A DNA stretch of 64,000 nt, from NCBI GenBank assembly GCA_020558355.1, contig JAJCKG010000007.1, positions 80,019-144,018 of the forward strand, given 5' to 3'. The stretch's first letter is position 1. The number at the start of each line of letters is the position of its first letter. This DNA is from a bacterium 210820-DFI.6.37. GTDB taxonomy: Bacteria > Bacillota > Clostridia > Peptostreptococcales > Anaerovoracaceae. Below the pieces are notes generated by a model. The model was not told where the DNA came from. It ran no database searches and saw only the letters and a list, made by a program, of their open reading frames with translations. This document shows positions 1 through 7,843 of this stretch, piece after piece. The position numbers were made by a program, and so were the translations under genes.

Positions 1-400
1 TTCTGGAAGCGACGCAGTCCTGAATCACATATACGCTGTAGCCCTTTTCCATCAGCTCAAGGGCTGTCTGCTGCACACAAATATGCGCCTCGATCCCGAT
101 CAGGATTACACTTTTTCTCCCTGACGCTTCCAGCGCCCGCAGGAAAGCCGGCTCGCCCATCGCGCTGAAGGTAAGCTTTTCAACAGGCTCAAAGTCGCCT
201 AACGCCTCCGCGATGGGAGCGGTGGTCGGGCCCAGACCTTTTGTGTACTGCTGGGTTACGATAACCGGAATCTTAAGAGCCTTCGCGCCCTTTGCCAATC
301 GGACAACTGTTTCCTCCAGAGTCTGTGGATCCGCCATAGCAGGCATCAGCTTTGTCTGGAAATCTACAGCTACTAATACCGCGTCGTCCCGCTGGATCAT
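1..400 (-). CDS. Isochorismatase-family cysteine hydrolase (partial, C-terminus outside window)
   Basis: The reading frame enters from the window edge and its 3' end is missing; about 133 residues are visible. It starts with a hydrophobic strand followed by VDFQTKLMP, where the Asp is the first member of the family's Asp-Lys-Cys triad. It later carries IGIEAHICVQQTALELM, whose Cys fits the nucleophile and whose IEAHICV loop is a family hallmark. Two starts are possible: ATG at 406, with GGAGGG directly against it, or ATG at 400, with GGAGGG six bases upstream. I chose 400. The gene begins three bases after the surE stop, so the two are probably co-transcribed. The family includes nicotinamidases, isochorismatases and ureidoacrylate hydrolases; the substrate cannot be told from this fragment. 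Confidence 0.85.
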   Translation of the reverse strand, partial: MIQRDDAVLVAVDFQTKLMPAMADPQTLEETVVRLAKGAKALKIPVIVTQQYTKGLGPTTAPIAEALGDFEPVEKLTFSAMGEPAFLRALEASGRKSVILIGIEAHICVQQTALELMEKGYSVYVIQDCVASR

Positions 401-402
401 GC

Positions 403-1167
403 TCATCCCTCCAATCTCCATTTTTGGATTTCATCAATCAGATCGTAATTGGTCATATCATACTGCAGCGGCGTTATGCTGGCATATCCGTCCTGCATGG
501 AAATAACGTCGATATCATCCGGCAAGCCCTCATAAACCACCGGATTTCCTTCATACCAGTACTGTGTCTTTCCATTTTCCCCGATATTAGGCCGGAACCA
601 TTCCTTATATTCTCTGGCTCCCAGTCTCGTATATTTGACGCCTTTAATTTCTTCCTTAGGAAGATCCGGCGTATTGATATTCAGCACAGTTCTGGCGTCC
701 ATCTTTTCAAATCCGTTGCGGCATACCCCCAGCGCCAGTTCACAGGCCAGCTCAAAGTGAGTAGCGTGATGGCTGTTAACCGAGACCGCGACAGACGGGA
801 TGCCGCAGAGAGAACCTTCAATGGCCGCTGACACCGTTCCCGAATAGAGGGTGTCCGTGCCGAGATTTCCTCCCAGATTGATCCCTGAAAATACCATATC
901 TATCTTTATGTTCTGATCCAGCAGGATCTTTGTTCCAATCTTTACACAGTCAGCCGGGGTGCCCGTTATGGAATAAGCTTTTGCCGCGCGGTCGTATTCT
1001 ACCTCTTCCACCTCAATGGGTTTTCCTACGGTAATTCCGTGACCAGCCGCGCTCCTCTGTGTATGGGGCGCGCAGACATAAATATCCCCTTCCGAGGACA
1101 GGGCCGTCACCAGGCTGCGGATACCCGCCGCGTTAATTCCATCATCGTTTGTCACTAAAATGTTCAA
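403..1167 (-). CDS. surE: 5'/3'-nucleotidase SurE
   Basis: A 254-residue protein of normal SurE length. The N-terminus MNILVTNDDGINAAGI holds the metal-binding Asp8-Asp9 pair. Ser39 in the QRSAAG loop and Asn97 in SGINLGGNLG complete the usual divalent-metal site. SurE proteins dephosphorylate nucleoside 5'- and 3'-monophosphates in the cytoplasm. The start codon is TTG at 1167, with AGGGGA about ten bases upstream; no better in-frame start precedes it. It is followed at once by an isochorismatase-like hydrolase, suggesting a small nucleotide or cofactor salvage unit, which is an inference. Confidence 0.95.
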   Translation of the reverse strand: MNILVTNDDGINAAGIRSLVTALSSEGDIYVCAPHTQRSAAGHGITVGKPIEVEEVEYDRAAKAYSITGTPADCVKIGTKILLDQNIKIDMVFSGINLGGNLGTDTLYSGTVSAAIEGSLCGIPSVAVSVNSHHATHFELACELALGVCRNGFEKMDARTVLNINTPDLPKEEIKGVKYTRLGAREYKEWFRPNIGENGKTQYWYEGNPVVYEGLPDDIDVISMQDGYASITPLQYDMTNYDLIDEIQKWRLEG

Positions 1168-1212
1168 TTCTAAAAATTCCCCTTTCCGTAAAACTCACGG
1201 TATACAGGATTT

Positions 1213-1221
1213 ATTATACCA
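1213..1221 (-). promoter_or_regulatory. Extended -10 promoter for surE
   Basis: Read on the minus strand this is TGG followed by a consensus TATAAT (bases 1218-1213), an extended -10 element. No good -35 is visible. The implied start of transcription lies about 40 bases before the surE start codon. Confidence 0.5.
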
Positions 1222-1324
1222 CAGTTTTCGCAAATTAAAAATTCCCTTTTTGCCGGGCTTGCAAATACGCAAAATACTTAAAATTCTGACATTCTCTGTG
1301 TAAGGAGCCTTTTCCAACTAAAGT

Positions 1325-1353
1325 TGTACCCTCTAACCCCCTGATTCATACTA
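1325..1353 (+). promoter_or_regulatory. Possible promoter for the TM2 protein gene
   Basis: TTGTAC, a 17-base spacer and CATACT lie about 70 bases before the ATG at 1421. Both hexamers match the vegetative consensus at only four of six positions, so the call is weak. Confidence 0.3.
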
Positions 1354-1420
1354 ATGTTCTACAGACAGGCTTTTTTATTTTTGGTAAGCTGTTTACAACA
1401 AAGCAAGGAGGACATACATA

Positions 1421-1735
1421 ATGCAAAACGCGGAAGCTTTAAAAAGATATGTCGGAAAAGAGCACCGCTCCGAAGTGGAAGCTCTGGTCAAGAATTGCGA
1501 GAATTCAAAATTAACCAATCTTACGTTTAAGAATCCAACGGTTGCTTTGATTTTATCCATCTTCGTGGGTATGATCGGCATCGACCGTCTCTATCAGGGA
1601 GGCGTGAAGATGTTCGCGTGCAAGCTGGCGATGGTTATTCTTACCTTTGGAACGTGGTGGGTGGCTGACATTTATTTCAGCCGTCATACAGTGGAAGAAG
1701 CCAACTATGAAAAGCTTCTTGCCGCTATTGCTTAG
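1421..1735 (+). CDS. TM2 domain-containing membrane protein
   Basis: A 104-residue protein. Residues 1-36 are hydrophilic and helical. From about residue 37 follow two membrane segments joined by a short turn with GMIGIDRLYQGG, the signature of the TM2 domain (Gly-x-x-Gly-x-Asp-x-x-Tyr-x-Gly). The second segment ends with TWWVADIYF, also typical. TM2 proteins are small bacterial membrane proteins without an established biochemical role. The start ATG has AAGGAGG nine bases upstream. It is a single-gene unit: it has its own terminator at 1763-1807, and its neighbours lie on the other strand. Confidence 0.85.
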   Translation: MQNAEALKRYVGKEHRSEVEALVKNCENSKLTNLTFKNPTVALILSIFVGMIGIDRLYQGGVKMFACKLAMVILTFGTWWVADIYFSRHTVEEANYEKLLAAIA

Positions 1736-1762
1736 CTCTTCGTAAATTGTTCAAATACAAAG

Positions 1763-1807
1763 AAGCACGGGCTGTCAATGGAAACATTGGCAGCTCGTGC
1801 TTTTTTC
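1763..1807 (+). terminator. Rho-independent terminator after the TM2 gene
   Basis: An AGCACGGGCTG / CAGCTCGTGCT stem (one mismatch) with a GGAAAC-type loop is followed by six T residues. It lies 28 bases after the stop codon of the TM2 gene. Confidence 0.85.
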
Positions 1808-1828
1808 CGCTCTTTTTTTCTGTCTCTT

Positions 1829-2845
1829 TTACGCCTTAGGGGCGGTCTTTTCCTTTTCTTCCGATTCGTCTTTTGATTCCGGAAGGCGTTCTTCACCCCG
1901 TATGATTCGGGTCACGCCCATTCTGTTTTTCACATCCATTTTCCTGAAAATATTATAGACATGCGTCTTTACCGTGCTTTCGGAAATAAACAGCATTTCC
2001 GCAATCTGGCTGTTGCTCTTGCCTTCGTAGATCAGTCTGCTCAGGTCCTTTTCCCTGCCGGTCAGGTCGTACTGCCGGGTCACCTCTTCCATCCTCTCGT
2101 CAAGATCGAATTCCGCCTGGCGCACGACCACTTCCTGGATATCTTCATAGGCTTCTTTAAAATCCGCCCGGTAAATAAAGATTACCGTCGCGATATTTAC
2201 GACAAACCAGAAAATGATGGTCAGGTCCAGCGGTTCCCGGATAAAGCGGCTGTTTCCCCAGTAGACGGACGCTTCACCCCAGAAATAGGACGCGTAGTTC
2301 CACACCAGCATGGCTGTAACGATGACCATATAATAAATCGTTCCCTTGGGAAGATGCTCCAGAACACATTTGCTGGTATACACCACGCTTCCGATCAGCA
2401 TAATCAGCAGAAGAATGATATCCGTTACCAGAAGGATCCAGCGAAGAGCGTAAAAGTAGTTAACGGTAAAGATAATCGTAGAAAGGAACCACAGCAGCGC
2501 GTAAACAAGGATATACGTCCTTGCCGCCTTCTGCAGGCTGCTGAATTCCTCCGTTTCCGCTATCCTCTGCTGGAGGTTCAGCCAGAGGTAAAACAGGATC
2601 GCTATGATGCAGCTTCCGATTCGGAGGGTCAGCATGTCCCGTATATCGCCCAGCACATAGTCCGTGTAATACAGCAGCAAATCATACAGGCTCATAATCA
2701 GCATCCCTGTGAGAAACAGCTTCAGAGCCCGGTTCAGCCGCGAGGTTCTCTTCTTTCCCGCCAGAACTACCATGGTAATTCCCGCAATTCCCAAAAAAAT
2801 TGCCAATAAATAGCAGAATAAAACTCCTTCTCGTAAAAATGTCAC
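1829..2845 (-). CDS. Membrane-anchored LuxR-type transcriptional regulator
   Basis: A 338-residue protein with two parts. Residues 1 to about 225 are strongly hydrophobic, with roughly seven predicted membrane helices, the first at about 8-28. Residues 259-315 form a LuxR/GerE helix-turn-helix starting LTGREKDLSRLIYEG, with NSQIAEMLFISESTVKTHV as the DNA-recognition part. The tail is rich in Glu and Lys. This layout, a membrane sensor fused directly to a LuxR output domain, is common in gut Clostridia and Actinobacteria, but the ligands are mostly unknown. An inverted repeat overlapping the -35 of its promoter suggests autoregulation. Its neighbours give no clear target; the nearest gene upstream is the NhaC antiporter. 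Confidence 0.85.
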   Translation of the reverse strand: MTFLREGVLFCYLLAIFLGIAGITMVVLAGKKRTSRLNRALKLFLTGMLIMSLYDLLLYYTDYVLGDIRDMLTLRIGSCIIAILFYLWLNLQQRIAETEEFSSLQKAARTYILVYALLWFLSTIIFTVNYFYALRWILLVTDIILLLIMLIGSVVYTSKCVLEHLPKGTIYYMVIVTAMLVWNYASYFWGEASVYWGNSRFIREPLDLTIIFWFVVNIATVIFIYRADFKEAYEDIQEVVVRQAEFDLDERMEEVTRQYDLTGREKDLSRLIYEGKSNSQIAEMLFISESTVKTHVYNIFRKMDVKNRMGVTRIIRGEERLPESKDESEEKEKTAPKA

Positions 2846-2877
2846 CTGTCGATCCTCTCTTCCTGCGATAATTAATT

Positions 2878-2908
2878 ATTATACTATAGTTCCCGAAGAT
2901 TGGGAACT
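2878..2908 (-). promoter_or_regulatory. luxR-type gene promoter with inverted repeat over the -35
   Basis: On the minus strand a TTCCCA -35 (2906-2901), a 17-base spacer and a perfect TATAAT (2883-2878) precede the regulator gene. A perfect inverted repeat AGTTCCC-N7-GGGAACT (2888-2908) covers the -35, a natural place for a repressor or autoregulator. Read on the plus strand, the same repeat is followed by T residues, so a terminator role is also possible. Confidence 0.5.
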
Positions 2909-2966
2909 TTTTTCTTCATATATATATGTCTTCTTTTTTCTCTGCTTTTCGCTTTTTCCCGCAGCA

Positions 2967-3001
2967 CCAGAAAACCCAGACGCTGGGCCTGGGTTTTCTG
3001 G
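2967..3001 (-). terminator. Strong hairpin downstream of nhaC
   Basis: CCAGAAAACCCAG and CTGGGTTTTCTGG form a 13-bp perfect stem with a nine-base loop, 45 bases after the nhaC stop. No clear T run follows on the minus strand, so termination efficiency is uncertain. The hairpin separates nhaC from the regulator gene. Confidence 0.5.
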
Positions 3002-3046
3002 CATTTACTTTATTTTGGCATTTATGTTTTCGGGTAGAAAATCCCG

Positions 3047-4627
3047 TTATGCCTCCATTGCTTTGAGTGCCGCTTCCTTTTCCGCGTTTCTGGTCTCCAG
3101 GATCTTCTGATACTGTTCTTCGGTCATCTTTGTCATGGAGATGCCGGTAAATCCATAGAAGATGGATACCAGAGGATTGATCCAGTTGAGGAACGCGTAT
3201 TTAAAGTATTCCATTGTCGGTACACCCAGGAACTTGGTCATGGTTGCTCCGCAGGTATTCCACGGCACCAGCGCGGATGTAATGGTTCCGGAATCCTCCA
3301 GCGCTCTGGACAGGCATTTCGGAGCCAGTCTTCTGTCTTCATAAGCTTCCTTATACATTCTTCCCGGCAGTACCAGCGATAAGTACTGGTCGCCCGCGAT
3401 AACATTCATAAAGATGCAGCTTACAACGGTAACAACAACCAGCATTCCGGTTCCGCGGGCAATTTTCAGCATGGCTTCCGCCAGAGTCGCCAGCATACCG
3501 GAAGCGTCCATGATGCCGCCGAAGCACATCGCGCAGATGATCAGGTTGATGGTCCACATCATGGAATCCATGCCGCCGCTTGAAAGCAGATTATACAGGT
3601 TATATTCGGTCTGTACGGATACATCCAGCCCTGAGCTGGCCACAACCGCCGCGAATTCGTCATTTCCAAGATCCAGCAGGCCCATTTCATCATTGAGAGC
3701 CGCGAACTGGTCGCTGAGCGGGAACTCAAATCCGTAGTGGAGCAGTCCCGGCCAGTCTGACAAGGATACGCCCTGGAAAATGGCTCCGCACAGGCATCCT
3801 AAAATGATACCGCCCATAAGGCCCGGCAGCGCCGGAAGCCGAAGCGCGACAATGAGAATTACTACAACCGGCGGAATTAGCATGGCAGGATTGATAACAA
3901 AGACATTCTTTAAGCCTTCCTGCATAGCAGTGGCAATGGACATATCCACATTCTCGCCGCCGTGACCGGATCCCATAATACCGTAGATGACCAGGGCGAT
4001 AATGAGGGATGGAGTAACGGTCCATACCATATGCTTGATATGGTCAAACAGGTTGGAGCCAGCCATGGCCGGCGCCAGATTCGTTGTATCGGACAGCGGG
4101 GACATCTTATCGCCGAAGTAAGCTCCGGATACGATGGCGCCTGCTGTCATGGCTGTATCGATGCCGAGGCCCTGGCCCACACCGATCAGGGCGATACCGA
4201 TGGTTCCGGCTGTCGTCCAGGAAGAACCGGTAGCCAGCGCTACAATGCAGCACAGGATACAGCTCGCGATTAGAAAGATTCCCGGTTTCAGAATCATAAG
4301 CCCATAATAGATCATAGCCGGCACAACGCCGCCCGCGATCCACGCGCCAATCAGCATGCCGACCGTCATCAGAATCAGCATGGCCTGCATGGAGCGGTTG
4401 ATAGAAGCCAGAATGCCGGCTTCCAGGAAGGACCATTTGTATCCGTTAAGTACTGCAATGGCCCCCGCAAAGACCGCCGAAGCGATCAGTGGAATATGTA
4501 CTTCTCCATATTCACACGCGAACGCATCTCCGAAAAGCTGTCCGAAGATGCCTAGGGAGTAGCACAATGCGATCAATACAAAGAGCATTACGATCAGCAC
4601 CTGCCACATCGGTATTTTTCTCCCCAT
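3047..4627 (-). CDS. nhaC: NhaC-family Na+/H+ antiporter
   Basis: A 526-residue polytopic inner-membrane protein of normal size for the NhaC/ArsB-like transporter group. It is hydrophobic through most of its length. Typical conserved stretches are SGAYFGDKMSPLSDTTNLAP (about residues 168-187) and, near the C-terminus, ALEDSGTITSALVPWNTCG. The family exchanges Na+ for H+, though some members exchange malate/lactate or amines. The ATG at 4627 has a GGAGG eight bases upstream. It stands alone between hairpins. A 17-base palindrome overlaps the -10 and three AGTGCTA boxes lie upstream, so regulated expression is likely. Together with the Na+-type V-ATPase rotor in this window it fits a sodium cycle; that link is inferred. 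Confidence 0.9.
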   Translation of the reverse strand: MGRKIPMWQVLIVMLFVLIALCYSLGIFGQLFGDAFACEYGEVHIPLIASAVFAGAIAVLNGYKWSFLEAGILASINRSMQAMLILMTVGMLIGAWIAGGVVPAMIYYGLMILKPGIFLIASCILCCIVALATGSSWTTAGTIGIALIGVGQGLGIDTAMTAGAIVSGAYFGDKMSPLSDTTNLAPAMAGSNLFDHIKHMVWTVTPSLIIALVIYGIMGSGHGGENVDMSIATAMQEGLKNVFVINPAMLIPPVVVILIVALRLPALPGLMGGIILGCLCGAIFQGVSLSDWPGLLHYGFEFPLSDQFAALNDEMGLLDLGNDEFAAVVASSGLDVSVQTEYNLYNLLSSGGMDSMMWTINLIICAMCFGGIMDASGMLATLAEAMLKIARGTGMLVVVTVVSCIFMNVIAGDQYLSLVLPGRMYKEAYEDRRLAPKCLSRALEDSGTITSALVPWNTCGATMTKFLGVPTMEYFKYAFLNWINPLVSIFYGFTGISMTKMTEEQYQKILETRNAEKEAALKAMEA

Positions 4628-4732
4628 GATAAGTCCTCCTTATCTAACAATAAATAAAAGTAAGTAATGATGAGTGCGGGAGCTTTCGCTTTTTCCGCGC
4701 AAAACCGGATACGCTCAAAAGCCTGTCCCGTT

Positions 4733-4749
4733 TATACATTGTATGTATA
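4733..4749. promoter_or_regulatory. Palindrome over the nhaC -10 (candidate operator)
   Basis: TATACAT-TGT-ATGTATA is a perfect 7-3-7 inverted repeat. It includes the -10 hexamer of the nhaC promoter (4738-4743), so a protein bound here would block RNA polymerase. Confidence 0.5.
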
Positions 4750-4766
4750 ATTGTCAGATTATTCAA
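4738..4766 (-). promoter_or_regulatory. nhaC promoter
   Basis: On the minus strand TTGAAT (4766-4761), a 17-base spacer and TACAAT (4743-4738) lie about 110 bases before the nhaC ATG. Both hexamers are close to consensus. Confidence 0.6.
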
Positions 4767-4775
4767 TAAACCAAA

Positions 4776-4832
4776 AGTGCTAAATCCCTCTCATACCCCT
4801 AAAACTTTAGTGCTAATCGTTCTAGCACTAAA
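4776..4832. repeat. Three AGTGCTA boxes upstream of the nhaC promoter
   Basis: AGTGCTA occurs at 4776-4782 and 4809-4815 and inverted at 4823-4829. The last two form a perfect inverted repeat, TTTAGTGCTA-N7-TAGCACTAAA (4806-4832). The array lies just upstream of the nhaC -35, as expected for an activator or cooperative repressor. It resembles half of the CIRCE element, but the arm order is wrong. Confidence 0.4.
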
Positions 4833-4857
4833 AAAGAGACAGCCGCGGCTGTCTCTT
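4830..4857 (-). terminator. Rho-independent terminator after the sirtuin gene
   Basis: A 24-base perfect palindrome (4834-4857, centre GCCGCGGC) is followed on the minus strand by a run of T residues. It is 26 bases after the sirtuin stop codon. Confidence 0.85.
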
Positions 4858-4883
4858 AAATCCTTTGAATTTCAAGGTTTTTC

Positions 4884-5609
4884 CTATTCTCCGAGAATTT
4901 TTCCAATGGAGTCATTGATCACCAGTGTGGCCCTTGTATCATACTGGGTTTCAGACTTGTTGATGAGAATCAGGTCCTTTCCCCCAAAATAATTGATAAG
5001 CCCCGCGGCGGGATATACCACCAGAGAAGTGCCTCCCACAATGAGCGTATCCGCGTTTCGGATGGCGTTTACGGCTCCATTGATCACCTGATCATCCAGC
5101 GCTTCTTCATAGAGCACCACATCCGGCTTGACGATTCCTCCGCATGTTTCGCACTTCGGAATGTTCCCTTCACAATGCTCCGGATCCATAATATAGTCCA
5201 GATCATAAAAAGCGCCGCAGTCCACACAGTAATTCCGCAGGACAGACCCGTGAAGCTCATATACCGTCTTACTTCCTGCCAGCTGATGCAGCCCGTCTAT
5301 GTTCTGTGTCACGATTCCGGTCAGCTTTCCCTCCTCTTCCAGCTTCGCGAGAGCCAGATGGGCTTTGTTGGGCAGCGCCTCCCGATAGATCAGGTTATTC
5401 TTGTAATAGTCATAAAACGTTTCCATATGGTTTTGAAAAAAAGTGCGGGACAGCATGGTTTCCGGAGACTGCCCATACTTGGAAACCGCGTTGTACAATC
5501 CGCTTTCCGAACGGAAATCCGGGATATTGCTCTCTGTGGAAACTCCCGCGCCGCCGAAAAAGACAACCCGTTTACTTCGGTCAATCACTTCTCTTACTCT
5601 TGGATCCAT
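4884..5609 (-). CDS. cobB: NAD-dependent protein deacylase (sirtuin)
   Basis: A 241-residue protein of usual bacterial sirtuin length. It has the NAD-binding GGAGVSTESNIPDFRS (residues 19-34), the catalytic TQNIDGLHQLAG stretch, the general-base His120 in YELHGS, and four zinc cysteines at 128, 131, 153 and 156. Sirtuins remove acetyl or longer acyl groups from lysine using NAD+, making nicotinamide and O-acyl-ADP-ribose. It starts two bases after the upstream lipoprotein gene stops and ends at a terminator, so it closes an operon of zinc-ribbon protein, lipoprotein and sirtuin. Confidence 0.95.
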   Translation of the reverse strand: MDPRVREVIDRSKRVVFFGGAGVSTESNIPDFRSESGLYNAVSKYGQSPETMLSRTFFQNHMETFYDYYKNNLIYREALPNKAHLALAKLEEEGKLTGIVTQNIDGLHQLAGSKTVYELHGSVLRNYCVDCGAFYDLDYIMDPEHCEGNIPKCETCGGIVKPDVVLYEEALDDQVINGAVNAIRNADTLIVGGTSLVVYPAAGLINYFGGKDLILINKSETQYDTRATLVINDSIGKILGE

Positions 5610-5611
5610 TT

Positions 5612-6349
5612 TTATTCCTCCTCCGAGATCATCTCGTCCTCATAATCTTCATCATCGTAATTCACTTCTTTATAATCCTTAGGAATATCAAATATGCCGT
5701 CAGGCACGCTTCCCTCCTGGAACTTTGTAATCGTATCGATTTTCTGATAGATCATTTCGTTGTCCGATCCATCCGTTCCTTTCAGCTCATTGTAGGTCAC
5801 AATCGCGTAGAGCTGACCGCTGTCATCCACAAGATAGCGCTTTACATACAGGTAGATTTCCGCCTGGGATTCTCCCTCGCCGTCCGCTTCCATAATAGGT
5901 TCCATTTCGTATTCAGCCTGATATTCATCGTAACGGTACGTTTTTCCCTCCAGTTCCATTTCTGAGGTAGTTACATATTTCAGTTCCAGGTCTTCTTCCT
6001 CTTCTTCCGCTTTCGGCTCTGCCGTATACTCCTTATCCGGATCGAAAATAACGTAAGTTATATCCTCCGTCTCAATCTGCCTCTGTTCCAGCTGGCTGGA
6101 CCCTTCCATGATGACATACTGGTCCTTCCCGTCGCGGCCTTCCGCCATGACGCTTTCCGAAGCTTCCTCTTCCACATCCATGAATTGTTCTACAACATCG
6201 GCTTCATAGTAATAGGTCGTATCCTTTCCCTCCAGCAGCTGATGATACTGGTCCGCCACATGGCCGTTTTCCGAAGTCTCCCCGCCTCCGCAGGCTGTTA
6301 CAGCAGCTGCCATACACACTACAACGATCAATGCTATGATTTTTTTCAT
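5612..6349 (-). CDS. Acidic lipoprotein of unknown function
   Basis: The start is the ATG at 6349, preceded by GGAAGGAG; a TTG at 6364 is less likely. The protein has 245 residues. It begins MKKIIALIVVVCMAAAVTAC, a lipoprotein signal peptide whose lipobox ends at Cys20, so it should be anchored to the outer face of the cytoplasmic membrane. The mature part is very acidic, alternates predicted strands and ends in an Asp/Glu run. The pattern of a short helix and repeated strands ending in FDIPKDYKEV resembles the LolA-like/DUF6612 lipoproteins of Firmicutes, but I cannot confirm that. It sits between the zinc-ribbon membrane protein and the sirtuin in one apparent operon. Confidence 0.75.
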   Translation of the reverse strand: MKKIIALIVVVCMAAAVTACGGGETSENGHVADQYHQLLEGKDTTYYYEADVVEQFMDVEEEASESVMAEGRDGKDQYVIMEGSSQLEQRQIETEDITYVIFDPDKEYTAEPKAEEEEEDLELKYVTTSEMELEGKTYRYDEYQAEYEMEPIMEADGEGESQAEIYLYVKRYLVDDSGQLYAIVTYNELKGTDGSDNEMIYQKIDTITKFQEGSVPDGIFDIPKDYKEVNYDDEDYEDEMISEEE

Positions 6350-6382
6350 AAATTCTCCTTCCAAAATAGGATCCGTTCGAAA

Positions 6383-7837
6383 TCAGATAATCAGCCTTGC
6401 CGCAATATAAAGGATTACCGCGTAGCCGGCCGCCGCGGCGGCTGTCATATAAAGGATTCCGTTTTCGCCAGCTTTAAAGACCGCGGCTACGGCTTTTGTC
6501 ATAAAGGTCAGTCCGGTTACTCCTGTGATTACTGCCGCACAAATGGCTATGTCAGGCGCAAACGCGGCCAGTATGACTGTTATGAGCAGCAGTACCGCCG
6601 GAAGAAGCGCAGCGGTTCCCGCGGCGCCCACCAGCTCCTTTACAGAGCATTTCTGCTTAAAGAGTCTTCCAGCGCCGTACAGGAGGGCGATCCATAACCC
6701 ATCCAGTACGATTCCGCACAGAAAGATCTTAGTTCCAAAGCCAAAAGGATCTCCGCTGAGAAGCAGCCCGCTCAGCGCTCCCAGAGAAGCCGTCAGCTTT
6801 TTCATAAAGACTGCGGAAAGAATAGCCAGAAGCACATCCTTTACGATGAAAAATCCCACACCGGCGGCAAAGGCGTCTTCAGAAGCCGCTTTTTCAATCG
6901 TAGAGGCGGGTTTGGCAAAAAAGCCTTTCATCAGCTCCAAAATCATGCTCTGCTTGTTCCCGCGCCTTCGTATTTCCACCGGCGCGACTTCTCCTGTAGG
7001 AGTTCCGCAGGCGTCACAGAACGCCGCGCCTTTCGGCAGCTTTTTCCCGCACGCCATGCAAAACATTGGAGGGGTTACCTCCGGCGCAAAAGACGCGGGG
7101 TTTATCTGCGGCTTTTCTTCTTCCTCCGGTTCCAGCTCCTGATCCGCTTCCGGCTCCGCCTCTATTGGTGGAGCCTCTTCCGGCGCCGGGTCCTGCTCCG
7201 CTTCCTCCTTTTCCCTCTTTCTGGAAAGGAGAGCCTGAAGCCTGGAGGAAAATCCGCTTTCCGGTTCTCCGAAAATCGGAAGAATCTCTTCCGCCTCCGG
7301 ATCCAGTCCCATTGGAGTTTCTGGCTCCGCCTGCTCTTCCGGCAGCGAAGGCTCCGGCTCTGCCGCCTCATCCGGCTGCTGTAAATTTTCCATTTCCTCT
7401 GGCTCGGTCCGCTCCGGTTCTTCCTCCGGCTCTGCTTCCGAATCGGAAAGCTTTGCCGGCTCCGGCGCTTCCTCCGTCTTTGGTGCTTCCTCCGGCTCGT
7501 CATTCGGCTTTTCATCTGGTTCCGGCGCTTCCTCCGGCTCCGGCCGCTGGACTTCCTCTGGCTCAAAGGCGGAACCGCTCCTTGAAACAGATTCGATCCG
7601 CTGCGTTTCCCGCGCTGAACCTTCCGGCTTTACAAAGACCATGGTTTTCTCTGAGTCCGGCCAGCTCTTCTCAAAATCAGACTCTATCCCCATTAAGTCA
7701 TTGATATCCGTCACCGGCCGCATTTCTTCCGTCTCCCGGGCAAATTCCGGCTCCGTCTCCTGTCTTACCGGGACACCGCAGTTTTCACAGAATTTAGAAT
7801 CATTATCAATCTTTGCCCCACAATTTTCACAATACAT
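6383..7837 (-). CDS. Double zinc-ribbon membrane protein with long acidic linker
   Basis: About 484 residues. It starts with a zinc ribbon, CENCG...CENCG. A low-complexity linker of about 150 residues (roughly 90-240) is built almost only of Glu, Pro, Ala and Asp, with recurring PEEAPEP-like units. A second ribbon, CMACG...CDACG, lies near residue 260. The C-terminal third (about 300-484) has five or so hydrophobic segments and is presumably in the membrane. The ATG at 7837 follows a long AAGGAGGGGG run; a TTG at 7843 is an alternative start with ideal spacing. No catalytic motif is visible. Zinc-ribbon membrane proteins of this kind are widespread in Clostridia and uncharacterised; a role as an envelope scaffold is only a guess. 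Confidence 0.75.
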   Translation of the reverse strand: MYCENCGAKIDNDSKFCENCGVPVRQETEPEFARETEEMRPVTDINDLMGIESDFEKSWPDSEKTMVFVKPEGSARETQRIESVSRSGSAFEPEEVQRPEPEEAPEPDEKPNDEPEEAPKTEEAPEPAKLSDSEAEPEEEPERTEPEEMENLQQPDEAAEPEPSLPEEQAEPETPMGLDPEAEEILPIFGEPESGFSSRLQALLSRKREKEEAEQDPAPEEAPPIEAEPEADQELEPEEEEKPQINPASFAPEVTPPMFCMACGKKLPKGAAFCDACGTPTGEVAPVEIRRRGNKQSMILELMKGFFAKPASTIEKAASEDAFAAGVGFFIVKDVLLAILSAVFMKKLTASLGALSGLLLSGDPFGFGTKIFLCGIVLDGLWIALLYGAGRLFKQKCSVKELVGAAGTAALLPAVLLLITVILAAFAPDIAICAAVITGVTGLTFMTKAVAAVFKAGENGILYMTAAAAAGYAVILYIAARLII

Positions 7838-7843
7838 AATCAA

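Noticed and set aside
4806..4832. CIRCE heat-shock operator
   Set aside because: The arms read AGTGCTA...TAGCACT, the reverse order of CIRCE (TTAGCACTC-N9-GAGTGCTAA), and no chaperone gene is nearby.
7066..7704. Pro/Leu-rich plus-strand frame of about 210 codons
   Set aside because: It is the complement of the Glu/Pro-coding low-complexity linker of the zinc-ribbon gene.
6415..7837. CRISPR or tandem DNA repeats in the Glu-rich region
   Set aside because: The repeats are irregular short codon runs in a coding frame, without constant spacers.
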